Assembly (NCBI RefSeq): GCF_006861825.1
Contig: NZ_VDGI01000018.1
Span: forward strand, 27,865 to 91,864
Length of the DNA stretch: 64,000 nt
Reading direction: 5' to 3'
Source of the DNA: Psychrobacillus vulpis
GTDB taxonomy: Bacteria > Bacillota > Bacilli > Bacillales_A > Planococcaceae
The number at the start of each line of letters is the position of its first letter. Position 1 is the first letter of the stretch. This document shows, in pieces, positions 1-10,177 of this stretch. The notes below the pieces were generated by a model that worked only from the letters and a program-made list of their open reading frames with translations, was not told the DNA's origin and ran no database searches. The translations under genes were made by a program, and so were the position numbers.

Positions 1-252
1 TTAAAGTGATTTAGTATAAAAGTCAAGGAGAAAAGCGCAAGGCAACCTATACACTCTGGTTGTTATTCACTATTTCCTGCGTTCCTTGGACAAAACATAT
101 GCTATACGACTACAAAGCCAATTCTCACTGCTCTCAAGTAAATGAAGGAGGAAATACTGCGAGTAATTTGGATTTACTTGCTCAACGGAAATTAAGTTTC
201 GCTCGCCTGAAGCATATTGTATTTTCTCTCCAAGACCCCGCCGCAGCGGTAC

Positions 253-490
253 GAGGGCACTGAAAAAGTGTTATTCTAATAATTTTTTATCAAATAGTCG
301 TTAAGAGAATTTATCGCTTTGGCATTCGCTTTCCGCGGGCGAGGGACGAGCCTCCTCCTTCGCTTTGCTTCGTGCGGGGTCTCGTCTGTCTCGCTTTTCC
401 CGCAGGAGTATCATGCGTCGCGCTAAATTCTCTTAAATAAATACAGCAAATAGTTCCTACAAAAATACTGATTCGAGTTTTTCAGTGCCC
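253..490. mobile_element. MITE-like element, copy 1 (238 bp, 13-bp terminal inverted repeats)
   Basis: The element begins GAGGGCACTGAAAAA and ends TTTTTCAGTGCCC, giving a perfect 13-bp terminal inverted repeat. It is flanked by GCAGCGGTAC (243-252) and GCAGCGGCAC (491-500), a 10-bp direct repeat with one mismatch, as expected for an aging target-site duplication. Inside lies a second inverted repeat (TTAAGAGAATTTATCGC near 301, GCGCTAAATTCTCTTAA near 420) and a GC-rich palindromic core of the type also seen at 42340-42485. There is no open reading frame, so any mobility would need a transposase supplied in trans. A nearly identical copy lies at 56575-56811. The class (MITE) is inferred from structure; the parent insertion sequence is not identified. 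Confidence 0.75.
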
Positions 491-562
491 GCAGCGGCAC
501 TTATCTCTATCAATAACAAAAGTGCAGAGCGTCTGTCTTAGAGAAATATAAATTCTAAAACA

Positions 563-593
563 CAAAAACCCTTTGCTATAAAAACAAAGGGTC
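563..593 (-). terminator. Intrinsic terminator of the BceAB-like operon
   Basis: The minus strand reads ACCCTTTG, a loop, CAAAGGGT, then a run of T. It lies just past the stop codon of the permease gene. Confidence 0.75.
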
Positions 594-602
594 CAAAACA
601 TT

Positions 603-2594
603 TTAAAGTGATTCATTTACAACTCTTTTATAATATCCAATAGATAGAAAAGCAAAGGCAGAATATAAAACCACATAAATACTCATCGTAATAAGTAACG
701 GAGCAACAAGTTCTGTTCCAAAGAACATCCAACCTGACTTAACTGCAAAATAACTATGCGCAAGTCCAATTACTAATGGTACACCAAAGTTAAACAACTG
801 TTTCATATAAATACCTTTCATCAAATCTTTCTTGGAAAACCCAATTTTTCGAAGTATCGTGTAGGAAGCGCGTTCCTCTTCAGCCTCTGTCATTTGTTTA
901 AAGTACAAAATACTTCCCGTGGTCATTAAAAATGCTAACCCAAGGAATCCAGTGATGAAAATAACAAGACCAAATACTTCAAGATTAGATTGTCTAAATG
1001 ACTCTTGTGAATCAAGTGACACAACTTCTTTATGACCTTCAACATTCACGAATTCGAAAGATCCATCATTAGTTGTTTCTTCATATAGTGATTGTACTTC
1101 TTTTATTTTTGTTCTATCTACTAAGTCAATTCCCGTTTGATTAGTCCAAACTGTTTGTTTTTGTACAACTGGATCATTTGCAAGTAACTCAAACAGTTCA
1201 TCCGTTACTACCAGGGCTGGACTACTATAAGTAGCTCTATAACTTATTAAAGGCTCCTCATCTAGTTTTTTGATTTGCACAGTAACTTCACCTGAACTTG
1301 TCATTATGTGGACTGGTTTATTGACCTGAAAGGGCATAAATTCGGCTAACATTCCAGAATAACCTACTAAGTAACCTTCCCCTTCTTTCAACTTGAAGTT
1401 TGGCATTACCTTATGAACCTCACTATGCTTCATGATTATCGTTTCGGTTGATTTAGGATCAATCATCATCCCTTCAGGTAATTCATTCTCAAGAAGCTCT
1501 GACATGTCATGCTTTGCTGAAAGTAACGAGAAGTCAACTTGCTTATATTCTATTTTTTCTTCATGCAAACGTTCAGTAAAGGATTGACCTTGATCATTAA
1601 ATAAGATGAAATCATATGGAACACTTCTCTGTGCCGTTGCCGATGCTGAATAGTAAGAAATGTATGATAGAGACAAAATCGCTAACGCAATGGCCGACAA
1701 TACTGTAATGAGCGTGAGCGACTTCGCATTTCCTTTCATACGATGCATAATTGGAGTCAGGGACAAGACATCTACAATAGACAGACGCCCTCTTTTTTGT
1801 TTTCTAATTATGTTCATCAAAAATGCAACGGAAAAGCGAAAAACAAAAAATGTCCCCCCAATTGTAGCTCCTAAAATTAGCATCATTCTAATAAATAAAA
1901 TATTTACACTCGCACTATCCCCCTCAAACAACTTTGTCGATAAGTAATAACCATACACGATGGACACTAGACCGATGAAACCAAGAAACATTTGAAATGC
2001 ACTAAACCGTTTCACTCTTGTATCCGCATCCTTACTTGCATTAAATAAGCTAAGTAAAGAAGTCCTACGAATCATAAATGACGTTTGGATTAACACGATT
2101 ATTAATAAAATCGCAAATACAAACAAAGTCATTTGAAATGCTTGTATGGAAAATGAGATTGAAACTAACGCTTCTTTTTCTAATATACGCAAAAGAATCA
2201 TCGTGAATAAACGAGATGTTAAAAATCCTACCCCTACCCCTATGGCAATGGCACCAGACCACAATATTACGTTTTCTAATGCTATTAATCGAGTAACAAG
2301 TCCTTTAGACATTCCGATTAATTGATACAGACCGATTTCTTTACTCCGTCTTCTCATGAATAGATGGTTTGCATACAGAACAAAAAATACAACGATAAAT
2401 AACAATAGATATTGTGCCGTTTTTAATGATGCAGCAACTTTAACACTGCCTGAAATGTTTTCTACACTTGGATTATATTGCAACGTGATAAAAGAGAAGT
2501 ACAATGTCACACTAAAGATAAGAGCAAAGAAATATAAATAGTAATGTTTGATGTTCTTTTTCATACTTCTTAAAACTAATTGACTAAGCGTCAT
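603..2594 (-). CDS. BceB-type ABC transporter permease (peptide-antibiotic detoxification)
   Basis: Membrane subunit of a BceAB-type (Pep7E) ABC transporter. In characterised systems it frees lipid-linked cell-wall precursors from peptide antibiotics such as bacitracin and also relays the signal to its histidine kinase. The 663-residue product has the family layout: an N-terminal membrane helix, clustered FtsX-type helices, a soluble region of about 200 residues (roughly 330-540) between late helices that would be the extracellular sensing domain, and C-terminal helices. The ATG at 2594 is preferred over an upstream in-frame GTG because it matches the family N-terminus. It overlaps the ATPase gene by 11 bases, indicating translational coupling. 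The drug specificity cannot be read from sequence. Confidence 0.88.
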   Translation of the reverse strand: MTLSQLVLRSMKKNIKHYYLYFFALIFSVTLYFSFITLQYNPSVENISGSVKVAASLKTAQYLLLFIVVFFVLYANHLFMRRRSKEIGLYQLIGMSKGLVTRLIALENVILWSGAIAIGVGVGFLTSRLFTMILLRILEKEALVSISFSIQAFQMTLFVFAILLIIVLIQTSFMIRRTSLLSLFNASKDADTRVKRFSAFQMFLGFIGLVSIVYGYYLSTKLFEGDSASVNILFIRMMLILGATIGGTFFVFRFSVAFLMNIIRKQKRGRLSIVDVLSLTPIMHRMKGNAKSLTLITVLSAIALAILSLSYISYYSASATAQRSVPYDFILFNDQGQSFTERLHEEKIEYKQVDFSLLSAKHDMSELLENELPEGMMIDPKSTETIIMKHSEVHKVMPNFKLKEGEGYLVGYSGMLAEFMPFQVNKPVHIMTSSGEVTVQIKKLDEEPLISYRATYSSPALVVTDELFELLANDPVVQKQTVWTNQTGIDLVDRTKIKEVQSLYEETTNDGSFEFVNVEGHKEVVSLDSQESFRQSNLEVFGLVIFITGFLGLAFLMTTGSILYFKQMTEAEEERASYTILRKIGFSKKDLMKGIYMKQLFNFGVPLVIGLAHSYFAVKSGWMFFGTELVAPLLITMSIYVVLYSAFAFLSIGYYKRVVNESL

Positions 2595-3345
2595 AACCAT
2601 CACCACCAAGCACACCTTGCGTATTCATTATCTCTTGGAAAAATGCTTTGCGATTCTTTTCCCCTTTATATAGCTCTGTGTAAAGTTGTCCATCTTTTAA
2701 AAATAACACTCGACTACAGAAGCTAGCAGCTACTGGATCATGGGTAACCATCATAATCGTTACTTTCTTTTCAAAATTAATCTTCTCTAAATTACTCAAT
2801 AGAGCTGTTGCAGCTTTTGAATCGAGCGCTCCAGTTGGTTCGTCTGCAAAAACAATAGACGGATTCGTTATTAATGCTCTTGCGGCAGATGTTCTTTGCT
2901 TTTGCCCACCAGAAATTTCATTTGGATATTTAGGTGCTAATTCTTTTATTCCCAATAAATTCGTGATCTCATTAAAACGCTGCTCTGCTTCAGTTTTCGA
3001 TACTTTACTCATTGATAAGGGCAATAATATATTTTCTTTCACTGTTAGAGTGTCTAACAAATTATAATCTTGAAAGATGAATCCTAATTGTTCTCTACGA
3101 AAACTAGATAATTCGCGCTCTTTCATCATTCTTAAATTTTTTCCGTTTATTTCAATAACACCTTCTGTTGCAAAGTCAATGGAACAAAGAACATTTAATA
3201 ATGTCGTCTTCCCAGAACCTGAAGGCCCCATAATCCCTACAAATTCACCAACGTTTACTTCCATATCTATACCTTTTAGTACTTCTTGTGCATTTAACTT
3301 CTTGCCATACACTTTTTTTATTTTACGTCCACTTAATATCTTCAT
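2584..3345 (-). CDS. BceA-type ABC transporter ATP-binding protein
   Basis: Nucleotide-binding subunit (253 residues) energising the adjacent BceB-like permease. It contains a Walker A motif (GPSGSGKTT), an ABC signature (ISGGQKQR) and a Walker B motif ending in DEPTGALDS, typical of the MacB/LolD-like ATPases that pair with FtsX-fold permeases. The chosen ATG at 3345 is preceded by GGGAGG at good spacing; an in-frame ATG ten codons upstream lacks a ribosome binding site. The gene overlaps the permease gene and lies about 100 bases after the kinase gene, so all four probably form one regulated module. Confidence 0.9.
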   Translation of the reverse strand: MKILSGRKIKKVYGKKLNAQEVLKGIDMEVNVGEFVGIMGPSGSGKTTLLNVLCSIDFATEGVIEINGKNLRMMKERELSSFRREQLGFIFQDYNLLDTLTVKENILLPLSMSKVSKTEAEQRFNEITNLLGIKELAPKYPNEISGGQKQRTSAARALITNPSIVFADEPTGALDSKAATALLSNLEKINFEKKVTIMMVTHDPVAASFCSRVLFLKDGQLYTELYKGEKNRKAFFQEIMNTQGVLGGDGYDA

Positions 3346-3443
3346 TTTTTTCCTCCCACCACTTAGTAACTCCATTGTACTGCTTCAATTTGCATTTATC
3401 GTTTGATTTAGATGACAAATAAAAAGAGTAGATGACAGTTTTG

Positions 3444-4475
3444 TCACCTACTAGAAATTTGAAGAAATTGATTCTTTAAAGGAAAACATAAAGAAAATGT
3501 AGTACCAACACCTAGCTCCGATTGCACCAATACTACTATTCCTAGTTTTTCAGCTGCATTTTTAGCTAAGTATAGGCCCATACCTGTGGATGCTGTAGTA
3601 AGACGCCCTGTTGATCCAGTAAATGATTTGTCAAAAATTCTAGGCAAATCTGCTTTACTAATCCCAATCCCCTCGTCTTGTATATGCAATAATACATGAC
3701 CGGTTTGGTCTCTAGTTACAAAAACCCTAATTTCTGTGTTTTCATCGCTATATTTCACTGCATTAGTTAATAACTGCCGAACAATGAATGAGAACCATTT
3801 TTGATCCGTCAGCACTTCTACCTCTAAATCCACTAGGTCAAAGCCTATTCCTTTTTCCATACACCAGGCAAGTAGTTCACGAATTTCTTTATGTATAATT
3901 TTCTGAAGTACAATAGTCTCCATCATATTATCTATTCCAATAGAAGGTAGTCTTGTATTGTGCAATTGTTGGTCTAATAGCAAGTGAATACGGAGCCATT
4001 CTAGCTCCATTTTTTTCTGTAAAATAGGATTCTCTATTGAATCTATCATTAATCTTATAGCAGTTATAGGCGTCTTCATTTCGTGAATCCATATAAGAGT
4101 ACGATCATTTTCCTCGGAAAAGTCTACCTTGACGGCATTTAACTCTTCTCTACTTTTTAAGACTACTTCTTCTATCGCTTCAGCAAAGAGATGTTCAAAA
4201 GGAGTACACCCATCAGGAAACAAAGCAAGAAGAGTATCAAAATCAAGCTGTTTTTCCAGTTGAATCATGACATTCAACTTTCTCAAATATCGTGTTTCAA
4301 TAAAAAAACGCCATGCTAAAAACAGAATAAACAAGATTATATTCACGCTATTAATATAAATTGTAGATGTATGAACAAATGCAACATCTAATGCTAGAAT
4401 AAAATTTAACCAAATTTGCATAACAATAAAAAAAAGAATCCACGCTTTTCTTTCTTTCAAAAATAATAGCAACAC
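3444..4475 (-). CDS. BceS-like intramembrane-sensing histidine kinase
   Basis: Sensor kinase of 343 residues. Two membrane helices in the first 60 residues are separated by only a few extracellular residues, the hallmark of intramembrane-sensing kinases that rely on a BceAB transporter for signal detection. The phosphoacceptor box (HEMKTP, near residue 130), the N box (NAVKYS) and the ATP-binding glycine motifs (DEGIGIS, STGMGLYL) are all intact. Translation probably starts at GTG 4475, with AAAGGAGG inside the end of the upstream regulator gene, so the two are coupled. The phosphorylation partner is expected to be the adjacent response regulator. Confidence 0.88.
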   Translation of the reverse strand: MLLLFLKERKAWILFFIVMQIWLNFILALDVAFVHTSTIYINSVNIILFILFLAWRFFIETRYLRKLNVMIQLEKQLDFDTLLALFPDGCTPFEHLFAEAIEEVVLKSREELNAVKVDFSEENDRTLIWIHEMKTPITAIRLMIDSIENPILQKKMELEWLRIHLLLDQQLHNTRLPSIGIDNMMETIVLQKIIHKEIRELLAWCMEKGIGFDLVDLEVEVLTDQKWFSFIVRQLLTNAVKYSDENTEIRVFVTRDQTGHVLLHIQDEGIGISKADLPRIFDKSFTGSTGRLTTASTGMGLYLAKNAAEKLGIVVLVQSELGVGTTFSLCFPLKNQFLQISSR

Positions 4476-4481
4476 AACAGA

Positions 4482-5171
4482 CTATACCTCCTTTGTTATC
4501 GCCATATAACCTAGACCTTTTTTCGTTACAATAACATCATTTAAGCCAATTTCCTCAAGTTTAATACGTAGTCTATTAACATTAACTGAAAGTGTATTGT
4601 CATTGACGAACCTTTCATCATCCCATAATTTCCGCATAAGTTCGTCACGAGAAACAATTTTATCTACCGATTGTAATAATACACGCAATATAAAGAGCTC
4701 GTTCTTTGTTAGTTCGCTCGTTTGATCATTACATGTAATGCTACTTCTTGAATAATCAATAATTGAGCCATTCCAACTATTAATGTCTACTTTCTCATCT
4801 AAATAATCATATGTTCTACGAAATGTAGCCTGAACTTTGGCAAGAAGTACATCCATATTAAACGGTTTTTGAACGAAATCATCTGCCCCCATTTGCATAG
4901 CCATTACCATATCCATTGGATGATCACGTGACGACAAGAAGATTATCGGTACCTTTGAAATATGGCGAATCTCTCTACACCAATGGAATCCATCAAATGC
5001 AGGAAGCTGAATGTCTATAATTACTAATTGCGGCTTTTCTTCTACAAAAATCTGTATTACTTTTTGAAAGTCATTCGGTCGGATTACATCAAATGACCAT
5101 TGGACAAATCTCTCTTTAATCATTTCAAAAATGGAATAGTCGTCTTCTATTACCAATATTTTAGCGTTCAC
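4482..5171 (-). CDS. BceR-like OmpR-family response regulator
   Basis: Two-domain regulator of about 229 residues. The receiver domain has the acidic pair near residues 9-10, a phosphorylated aspartate in IIDIQLPAFDG and the conserved lysine in QKPF. It is followed by an OmpR-type winged helix with the NVNRLRIKL recognition region. The family normally activates the transporter genes beside it. The GTG at 5171 is the likelier start because AGAGGTG lies six bases upstream; the in-frame GTG at 5180 has no suitable Shine-Dalgarno sequence. The gene follows tuf, separated by a strong terminator. Confidence 0.88.
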   Translation of the reverse strand: MNAKILVIEDDYSIFEMIKERFVQWSFDVIRPNDFQKVIQIFVEEKPQLVIIDIQLPAFDGFHWCREIRHISKVPIIFLSSRDHPMDMVMAMQMGADDFVQKPFNMDVLLAKVQATFRRTYDYLDEKVDINSWNGSIIDYSRSSITCNDQTSELTKNELFILRVLLQSVDKIVSRDELMRKLWDDERFVNDNTLSVNVNRLRIKLEEIGLNDVIVTKKGLGYMAITKEV

Positions 5172-5216
5172 TACACTCACCTCTTACCAATTAGTTTACA
5201 CTATTTTTTCGCATAA

Positions 5217-5251
5217 AAAAAATCCATCTCGTCGTCACGAGATGGATTTTA
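5217..5251 (-). terminator. Intrinsic terminator after tuf
   Basis: A near-perfect hairpin with arms AAATCCATCTCGT and ACGAGATGGATTT and a short loop, followed by T residues on the minus strand. It separates the str operon from the BceRS-like genes. Confidence 0.85.
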
Positions 5252-5267
5252 ACTTGTAATTTAGAAA

Positions 5268-6455
5268 TTACTTAGTAATAGTAGCAACTACACCAGCGCC
5301 TACAGTACGTCCACCCTCACGGATAGAGAACTTAGTACCTTCTTCAAGAGCGATTGGAGCGATCAAAGAAACTGTCATTTCGATGTTGTCTCCAGGCATA
5401 ACCATTTCTACGCCTTCTGGAAGGTTACAAACGCCAGTTACGTCCGTTGTACGGAAGTAGAACTGTGGACGGTAGTTAGAGAAGAATGGAGTATGACGTC
5501 CACCCTCTTCTTTTGAAAGAACATAAACTTCAGCTTTGAAGTCTGTGTGTGGTGTGATTGTACCTGGTTTAGCTAATACTTGACCACGTTGGATATCTTC
5601 ACGAGCAACCCCACGAAGAAGAGCACCGATGTTGTCACCAGCTTCTGCATAGTCAAGAAGTTTACGGAACATTTCAACACCTGTAACAGTAGTTGATTTT
5701 GCATCTTCAACGATACCGATGATGTCTACAACGTCTCCAACTTTAACTTGGCCACGTTCAACACGTCCTGTAGCAACTGTACCACGACCTGTGATTGAGA
5801 ATACATCCTCGATTGGCATCATGAATGGTTTGTCAGTTTGACGTTCTGGAGTTGGGATATAGCTATCAACAGCGTCCATTAACTCAACAATTTTTTCTTC
5901 CCAATCTGCTTCGCCTTCAAGAGCTTTAAGAGCAGAACCTTTAATTACTGGAATGTCGTCGCCTGGGAAATCGTATTCAGAAAGAAGGTCACGAATTTCC
6001 ATTTCAACTAATTCAAGAAGTTCTTCGTCGTCTACCATGTCACATTTGTTCATGAATACAACTAGGTAAGGAACACCTACTTGACGTGAAAGAAGAATAT
6101 GCTCACGAGTTTGTGGCATTGGGCCATCAGCAGCAGATACTACTAGAATACCGCCGTCCATTTGAGCTGCACCTGTGATCATGTTTTTAACATAGTCAGC
6201 ATGTCCTGGGCAGTCTACGTGTGCATAGTGACGACTTGCAGTTTCATACTCAACGTGTGAAGTATTGATTGTGATTCCACGTTCTTTTTCTTCTGGTGCG
6301 TTGTCGATGTCAGCGTATGATTTAGCTGTACCACCCATTTTTTTAGAAAGAACTGTTGCGATAGCAGCAGTTAAAGTTGTTTTACCATGGTCAACGTGTC
6401 CGATTGTACCAATATTAGCATGCGTTTTTGAACGGTCAAATTTTTCTTTAGCCAT
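5268..6455 (-). CDS. tuf: Translation elongation factor Tu
   Basis: EF-Tu carries aminoacyl-tRNA to the ribosomal A site as a GTP complex. The 395-residue product has the G1 motif (GHVDHGKTT, near residue 19), switch II (DCPGHADY), the NKCD base-recognition motif, then the two beta-barrel domains. Length and sequence are typical of Bacillales. The ATG is preceded by GAGGAGG. It is the last gene of the str cluster, with its own probable promoter over the end of fusA. In many Bacilli rpsJ and the S10 operon follow; here a two-component system and transporter follow instead. Confidence 0.99.
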   Translation of the reverse strand: MAKEKFDRSKTHANIGTIGHVDHGKTTLTAAIATVLSKKMGGTAKSYADIDNAPEEKERGITINTSHVEYETASRHYAHVDCPGHADYVKNMITGAAQMDGGILVVSAADGPMPQTREHILLSRQVGVPYLVVFMNKCDMVDDEELLELVEMEIRDLLSEYDFPGDDIPVIKGSALKALEGEADWEEKIVELMDAVDSYIPTPERQTDKPFMMPIEDVFSITGRGTVATGRVERGQVKVGDVVDIIGIVEDAKSTTVTGVEMFRKLLDYAEAGDNIGALLRGVAREDIQRGQVLAKPGTITPHTDFKAEVYVLSKEEGGRHTPFFSNYRPQFYFRTTDVTGVCNLPEGVEMVMPGDNIEMTVSLIAPIALEEGTKFSIREGGRTVGAGVVATITK

Positions 6456-6496
6456 TAGAGAAATCCTCCTCAGTAATTGTATGATTTTTTATGATA

Positions 6497-6529
6497 AAAG
6501 GTAGAGGGCGTACGTCCCCCTATCTTTTA
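6497..6529 (-). promoter_or_regulatory. Stem-loop in the tuf 5' leader
   Basis: The minus strand can form AAAAGATAGGGGG / CCCTCTACCTTTT around a short loop, placed between the probable tuf promoter and its ribosome binding site. No long T run follows, so it is more likely a 5' stabilising hairpin than a terminator. Its function is not known. Confidence 0.45.
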
Positions 6530-6543
6530 TACACTACAAATTA

Positions 6544-6572
6544 GTTATACTTTAATTTTGGTGAAATTTCAA
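6544..6572 (-). promoter_or_regulatory. Probable SigA promoter for tuf
   Basis: TTGAAA (6567-6572) and TATAAC (6544-6549) are separated by 17 bp on the minus strand, directly after the fusA coding sequence. This would allow tuf to be transcribed separately from the rest of the str operon. Confidence 0.6.
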
Positions 6573-8651
6573 TTATTCACCTTTATGTTTTTTAATAATT
6601 TCTTCCGAAATTGATTTTGGAACATCTTCATAGTGATCAAACACCATAGAGAATACTCCACGTCCTTGCGTATTAGAACGTAAAGACGTTGCATATCCGA
6701 ACATTTCAGCAAGTGGAACCATTGCACGAACAACTTGTGCGTTTCCACGAGCATCCATACCTTCAACGCGACCACGACGAGACGTGATATCACCCATGAT
6801 GTCTCCTAAATATTCTTCAGGAATAACAACTTCTACTTTCATGATTGGCTCAAGAAGTACTGGGTTTACTTTAGATACAGCATTTTTCAATGCCATAGAT
6901 GCAGCAATTTTAAATGCCATCTCATTCGAGTCAACATCATGGTATGATCCGTCGAATAATTTAGCTTTAATATCGATTAATGGGAAACCAGCAAGTACAC
7001 CATTGTCAAGAGAGTCACGAAGACCCGCTTCTACAGCTGGAATATATTCACGTGGAACAACCCCACCAACGATTGCGTTCTCAAATTCAAAGCCTTTTCC
7101 TTCTTCGTTTGGAGAGAACTCAATCCAAACGTGTCCGAACTGACCACGTCCACCAGATTGGCGTACGAATTTACCTTCAACTTGTGCCGAAGAACGGAAA
7201 GTTTCACGGTAAGATACTTGTGGAGCACCTACGTTAGCTTCAACCTTAAATTCACGACGCATACGGTCAACTAGAATATCAAGGTGAAGTTCACCCATAC
7301 CAGCGATAATTACTTGACCAGTTTCTTGGTCAGTATGAACGCGGAATGTTGGATCTTCTTCAGAAAGTTTTTGTAGAGCTTGACCCATTTTATCTTGGTC
7401 TGCTTTAGTTTTAGGCTCAACAGATAACGAAATAACTGGTTCTGGGAATTCCATAGACTCAAGAATTACTAGAGCTTTTTCATCACATAGTGTATCACCA
7501 GTAGTTGTATCTTTTAGACCTACAGCGGCAGCGATATCTCCAGCGTAAACTTGAGAAATCTCTTCACGAGAGTTAGCATGCATTTGTAGAATACGGCCTA
7601 CACGCTCACGCTTACCTTTTGTAGAGTTTTGTACGTATGAACCTGCTTGAAGAGTACCAGAATACACACGGAAGAATGTTAACTTACCAACATAAGGGTC
7701 AGTCATTACTTTAAACGCTAATGCAGAGAATGGTTCTGAGTCATCTGAATGACGTTCAATTTCTTCTTCGCTATCTGGGTCGATCCCTTTCATAGCAGGA
7801 ATATCAAGTGGTGATGGAAGGTATGCAACAACTGCGTCCAAAACTTTTTGAACACCTTTGTTTTTAAATGCAGTACCACATACTACTGGATAGAATTGTA
7901 TGTTTAGAGTACCTTTACGAATACCATTAACTAATTCTTCGTTCGTAACTTCTTCTCCACCAAGATATTTTTCCATCAAATCTTCGTCAAGTTCAGCTAC
8001 CGCTTCAACTAATTTTTCACGGTATTCTTCAGCTTGTGCTTTGTATTCTTCTGGAATTTCTACTTCTTGGATATCAGTTCCTAAATCATTACCATATACA
8101 GTAGCTTTCATCGTTACTAAGTCGATAATTCCACTGAATTGGTCTTCAGAACCAATTGGTAACTGAATAGGATGAGCGTTAGCTTGTAAACGGTCACGAA
8201 GTGTTCCTACAGAATATAGGAAGTCCGCACCTGTTTTATCCATTTTGTTTACGAATACAATACGTGGTACGCCATAAGTTGTAGCTTGACGCCATACTGT
8301 TTCAGTTTGAGGTTCAACACCAGATTGAGCATCTAGTACTGTAACTGCACCATCAAGTACACGAAGTGAACGTTCAACTTCAACTGTGAAGTCTACGTGT
8401 CCAGGTGTATCAATGATATTTACACGGTGGTTATCCCAAGCAGCTGTCGTTGCAGCAGAAGTGATTGTAATACCACGTTCTTGTTCTTGTTCCATCCAGT
8501 CCATTTGTGATGCACCTTCATGCGTTTCACCAATTTTGTGGATTTTACCAGTGTAATATAGAATACGCTCCGTAGTAGTCGTTTTACCAGCATCGATGTG
8601 AGCCATGATACCGATATTACGTGTTTTTTCTAAGGAGAACTCTCTAGCCAT
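6573..8651 (-). CDS. fusA: Translation elongation factor G
   Basis: EF-G drives ribosomal translocation and, with RRF, ribosome recycling. The 692-residue protein shows the G1 motif ([12 protein letters not shown]), DTPGHVDF, the NKMDKTGAD motif and all five domains, including the domain IV segment GRGQFGHV. Length is normal. The ATG has a good AAGGAG 5' to it. It lies 50 bases after rpsG and upstream of tuf in the classical str order rpsL-rpsG-fusA-tuf. Confidence 0.99.
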   Translation of the reverse strand: MAREFSLEKTRNIGIMAHIDAGKTTTTERILYYTGKIHKIGETHEGASQMDWMEQEQERGITITSAATTAAWDNHRVNIIDTPGHVDFTVEVERSLRVLDGAVTVLDAQSGVEPQTETVWRQATTYGVPRIVFVNKMDKTGADFLYSVGTLRDRLQANAHPIQLPIGSEDQFSGIIDLVTMKATVYGNDLGTDIQEVEIPEEYKAQAEEYREKLVEAVAELDEDLMEKYLGGEEVTNEELVNGIRKGTLNIQFYPVVCGTAFKNKGVQKVLDAVVAYLPSPLDIPAMKGIDPDSEEEIERHSDDSEPFSALAFKVMTDPYVGKLTFFRVYSGTLQAGSYVQNSTKGKRERVGRILQMHANSREEISQVYAGDIAAAVGLKDTTTGDTLCDEKALVILESMEFPEPVISLSVEPKTKADQDKMGQALQKLSEEDPTFRVHTDQETGQVIIAGMGELHLDILVDRMRREFKVEANVGAPQVSYRETFRSSAQVEGKFVRQSGGRGQFGHVWIEFSPNEEGKGFEFENAIVGGVVPREYIPAVEAGLRDSLDNGVLAGFPLIDIKAKLFDGSYHDVDSNEMAFKIAASMALKNAVSKVNPVLLEPIMKVEVVIPEEYLGDIMGDITSRRGRVEGMDARGNAQVVRAMVPLAEMFGYATSLRSNTQGRGVFSMVFDHYEDVPKSISEEIIKKHKGE

Positions 8652-8701
8652 ATTGTATTTCTCCTTCCAATTCGGATTAGAGTATGATTTTTAAATGAAT
8701 C

Positions 8702-9172
8702 TTACCAACGATAGTGTGCGAATGCTTTGTTAGCTTCCGCCATTTTGTGCATATCTTCACGTTTCTTAACTGATGCACCTGTGTTGTTTGATGCGTCAAG
8801 AATTTCGTTAGCTAAACGCTCTTCCATCGTTTTTTCTCCACGAAGACGTGAATAGTTTACTAAGTAGCGAAGACCTAGTGTTGAACGACGGTCAGGACGT
8901 ACTTCAACTGGTACTTGGTAGTTTGCACCACCAACACGACGAGCACGTACTTCAAGAACTGGCATTACATTGTTTAGTGCAGCTTCGAATACTTCTAAAG
9001 CGTCTTTACCAGAACGTTCTTTTACAAGATCAAACGCTCCGTATAGAATTTTTTGAGAAGTACCTCTTTTACCATCAATCATCATTTTGTTAATTAAACG
9101 AGTTACTAGTTTTGAATTATAAATTGGATCTGGTAACACGTCACGTTTGGAAACAGGACCTTTACGAGGCAT
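8702..9172 (-). CDS. rpsG: 30S ribosomal protein S7
   Basis: Primary binding protein of the 16S rRNA 3' major domain, near the mRNA exit channel. The 156-residue length and the sequence ([12 protein letters not shown] start, [15 protein letters not shown] segment) are characteristic. AAGGAGG precedes the ATG. It lies between rpsL and fusA on the same strand. Confidence 0.99.
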   Translation of the reverse strand: MPRKGPVSKRDVLPDPIYNSKLVTRLINKMMIDGKRGTSQKILYGAFDLVKERSGKDALEVFEAALNNVMPVLEVRARRVGGANYQVPVEVRPDRRSTLGLRYLVNYSRLRGEKTMEERLANEILDASNNTGASVKKREDMHKMAEANKAFAHYRW

Positions 9173-9218
9173 GTGTTTTCCTCCTTTCGACGAATGTCAA
9201 ATTATTGATTACTAAAAA

Positions 9219-9641
9219 TTAGTTTTTCTTTTCTTTCGGGCGTTTTGCACCGTATAAAGAACGGCTTTGCATACGACCATTAACACCAGCTGTATCAAGA
9301 GCACCACGTACGATATGATAACGTACCCCTGGTAAGTCTTTTACACGTCCTCCGCGGATAAGTACAACACTATGTTCTTGTAGGTTGTGTCCTTCTCCTG
9401 GAATATAAGCAGTAACCTCTAACGTATTTGTTAAACGTACACGCGCATATTTACGAAGTGCTGAGTTTGGTTTTTTCGGCGTCATAGTACCAACACGAGT
9501 ACAAACCCCACGCTTTTGTGGCGAGTTAAGATTTGTAGCTGATTTTTTAAAGCTGTTATAGCCTTTTCCTAATGCTGGAGACTTTGATTTCGTGATATTG
9601 GATTTACGAGGCTTACGTACCAATTGGTTAATTGTAGGCAT
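9219..9641 (-). CDS. rpsL: 30S ribosomal protein S12
   Basis: S12 lies at the decoding centre. The 140-residue product contains the conserved [15 protein letters not shown] and [13 protein letters not shown] segments. The two lysines at the usual streptomycin-resistance positions are the wild-type residues. The ATG follows GGGAGG. It is the second gene of the str operon as drawn here, after rplGB. Confidence 0.99.
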   Translation of the reverse strand: MPTINQLVRKPRKSNITKSKSPALGKGYNSFKKSATNLNSPQKRGVCTRVGTMTPKKPNSALRKYARVRLTNTLEVTAYIPGEGHNLQEHSVVLIRGGRVKDLPGVRYHIVRGALDTAGVNGRMQSRSLYGAKRPKEKKN

Positions 9642-9739
9642 CGATTATTCCTCCCTTCATTTGTTCTTGTTAATACCACACATCCAGGTGGTTCATTTTT
9701 GGGGTAAAAACAAAGTCTTTGTGTTTCACACAAAAACTG

Positions 9740-9988
9740 TTACACAGTAATAGCTACTACCGACGCGCCTAAACGCAATCCACAAGCTTTACCAAGATCT
9801 ACTTTAGACTCAACATAGTGAACAAAAACATTGTTTTCAAGTGCTGTTTGACTTGCAAGTTCAATGATTTTCTTTTCTACATCAAGCGCAATATAAACTT
9901 CTTTGACAAGCCCTTTTTTCATTGCTTTTACTGCTTGCTTTGTACCGATGATTGTATTTTTTGCTTGCTTCACTTTTTCATAAGACAT
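9740..9988 (-). CDS. rplGB: L7Ae/L30e-family RNA-binding ribosomal protein (YbxF type)
   Basis: An 82-residue kink-turn-binding protein of the L7Ae family, found in many Firmicutes between rpoC and rpsL as it is here. It has the fold's typical GTKQAVKAMKKG segment and the C-terminal CGLRLGASVVAI strand. The ATG at 9988 sits eight bases after GGAGG; the longer reading from a TTG includes the ribosome binding site and is unlikely. A good promoter lies upstream, so this gene probably heads the str transcript. Its role in translation is not essential in B. subtilis. Confidence 0.92.
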   Translation of the reverse strand: MSYEKVKQAKNTIIGTKQAVKAMKKGLVKEVYIALDVEKKIIELASQTALENNVFVHYVESKVDLGKACGLRLGASVVAITV

Positions 9989-10035
9989 TTTCATATCCTC
10001 CAAAGCTACAAGTCAGATAACTATCAACCTTAAAT

Positions 10036-10064
10036 ATATTATCATTCCTAGAAAAAGGTGTCAA
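10036..10064 (-). promoter_or_regulatory. SigA promoter of the rplGB-rpsL-rpsG-fusA operon
   Basis: TTGACA (10059-10064) and TAATAT (10036-10041) are 17 bp apart on the minus strand, downstream of the rpoC terminator and about 50 bases upstream of the rplGB ribosome binding site. Confidence 0.75.
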
Positions 10065-10075
10065 CACTAATTATA

Positions 10076-10171
10076 AAAAATATTAGGGAGAACAGTACCA
10101 GATTCTTATTTGACTTAGTTCAGTGGGATCTTAAACCCCACTGAATCAAGTTAAATTTTCTCCCTAATATT
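10076..10171 (-). terminator. Nested double-stem terminator after rpoC
   Basis: On the minus strand an outer stem (AATATTAGGGAGAA at 10158-10171 with TTCTCCCTAATATT ending at 10079) encloses an inner stem (CTTGATTCAGTGGG with CCCACTGAACTAAG). The outer 3' arm runs directly into T residues. It ends the rpoBC transcript before the str promoter. Confidence 0.8.
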
Positions 10172-10177
10172 CAAATA

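Larger units (their letters stand above)
1..602. other. Gene-free spacer downstream of the BceAB-like module
   Basis: No convincing gene is present. The only open frame (60-263) has no ribosome binding site and looks like no known protein. The stretch holds a MITE-like element (253-490) and the terminator of the permease gene (563-593). Positions 1-240 show no recognisable feature. Confidence 0.6.

Noticed and set aside
60..263. 67-codon open frame at the left edge
   Set aside because: No ribosome binding site, no recognisable similarity, and its end runs into the MITE-like element's left duplication.
253..490. CRISPR-like interpretation of the repeated GC-rich units
   Set aside because: The repeats are dispersed palindromes, not regularly spaced direct repeats with unique spacers, and no cas gene is present.
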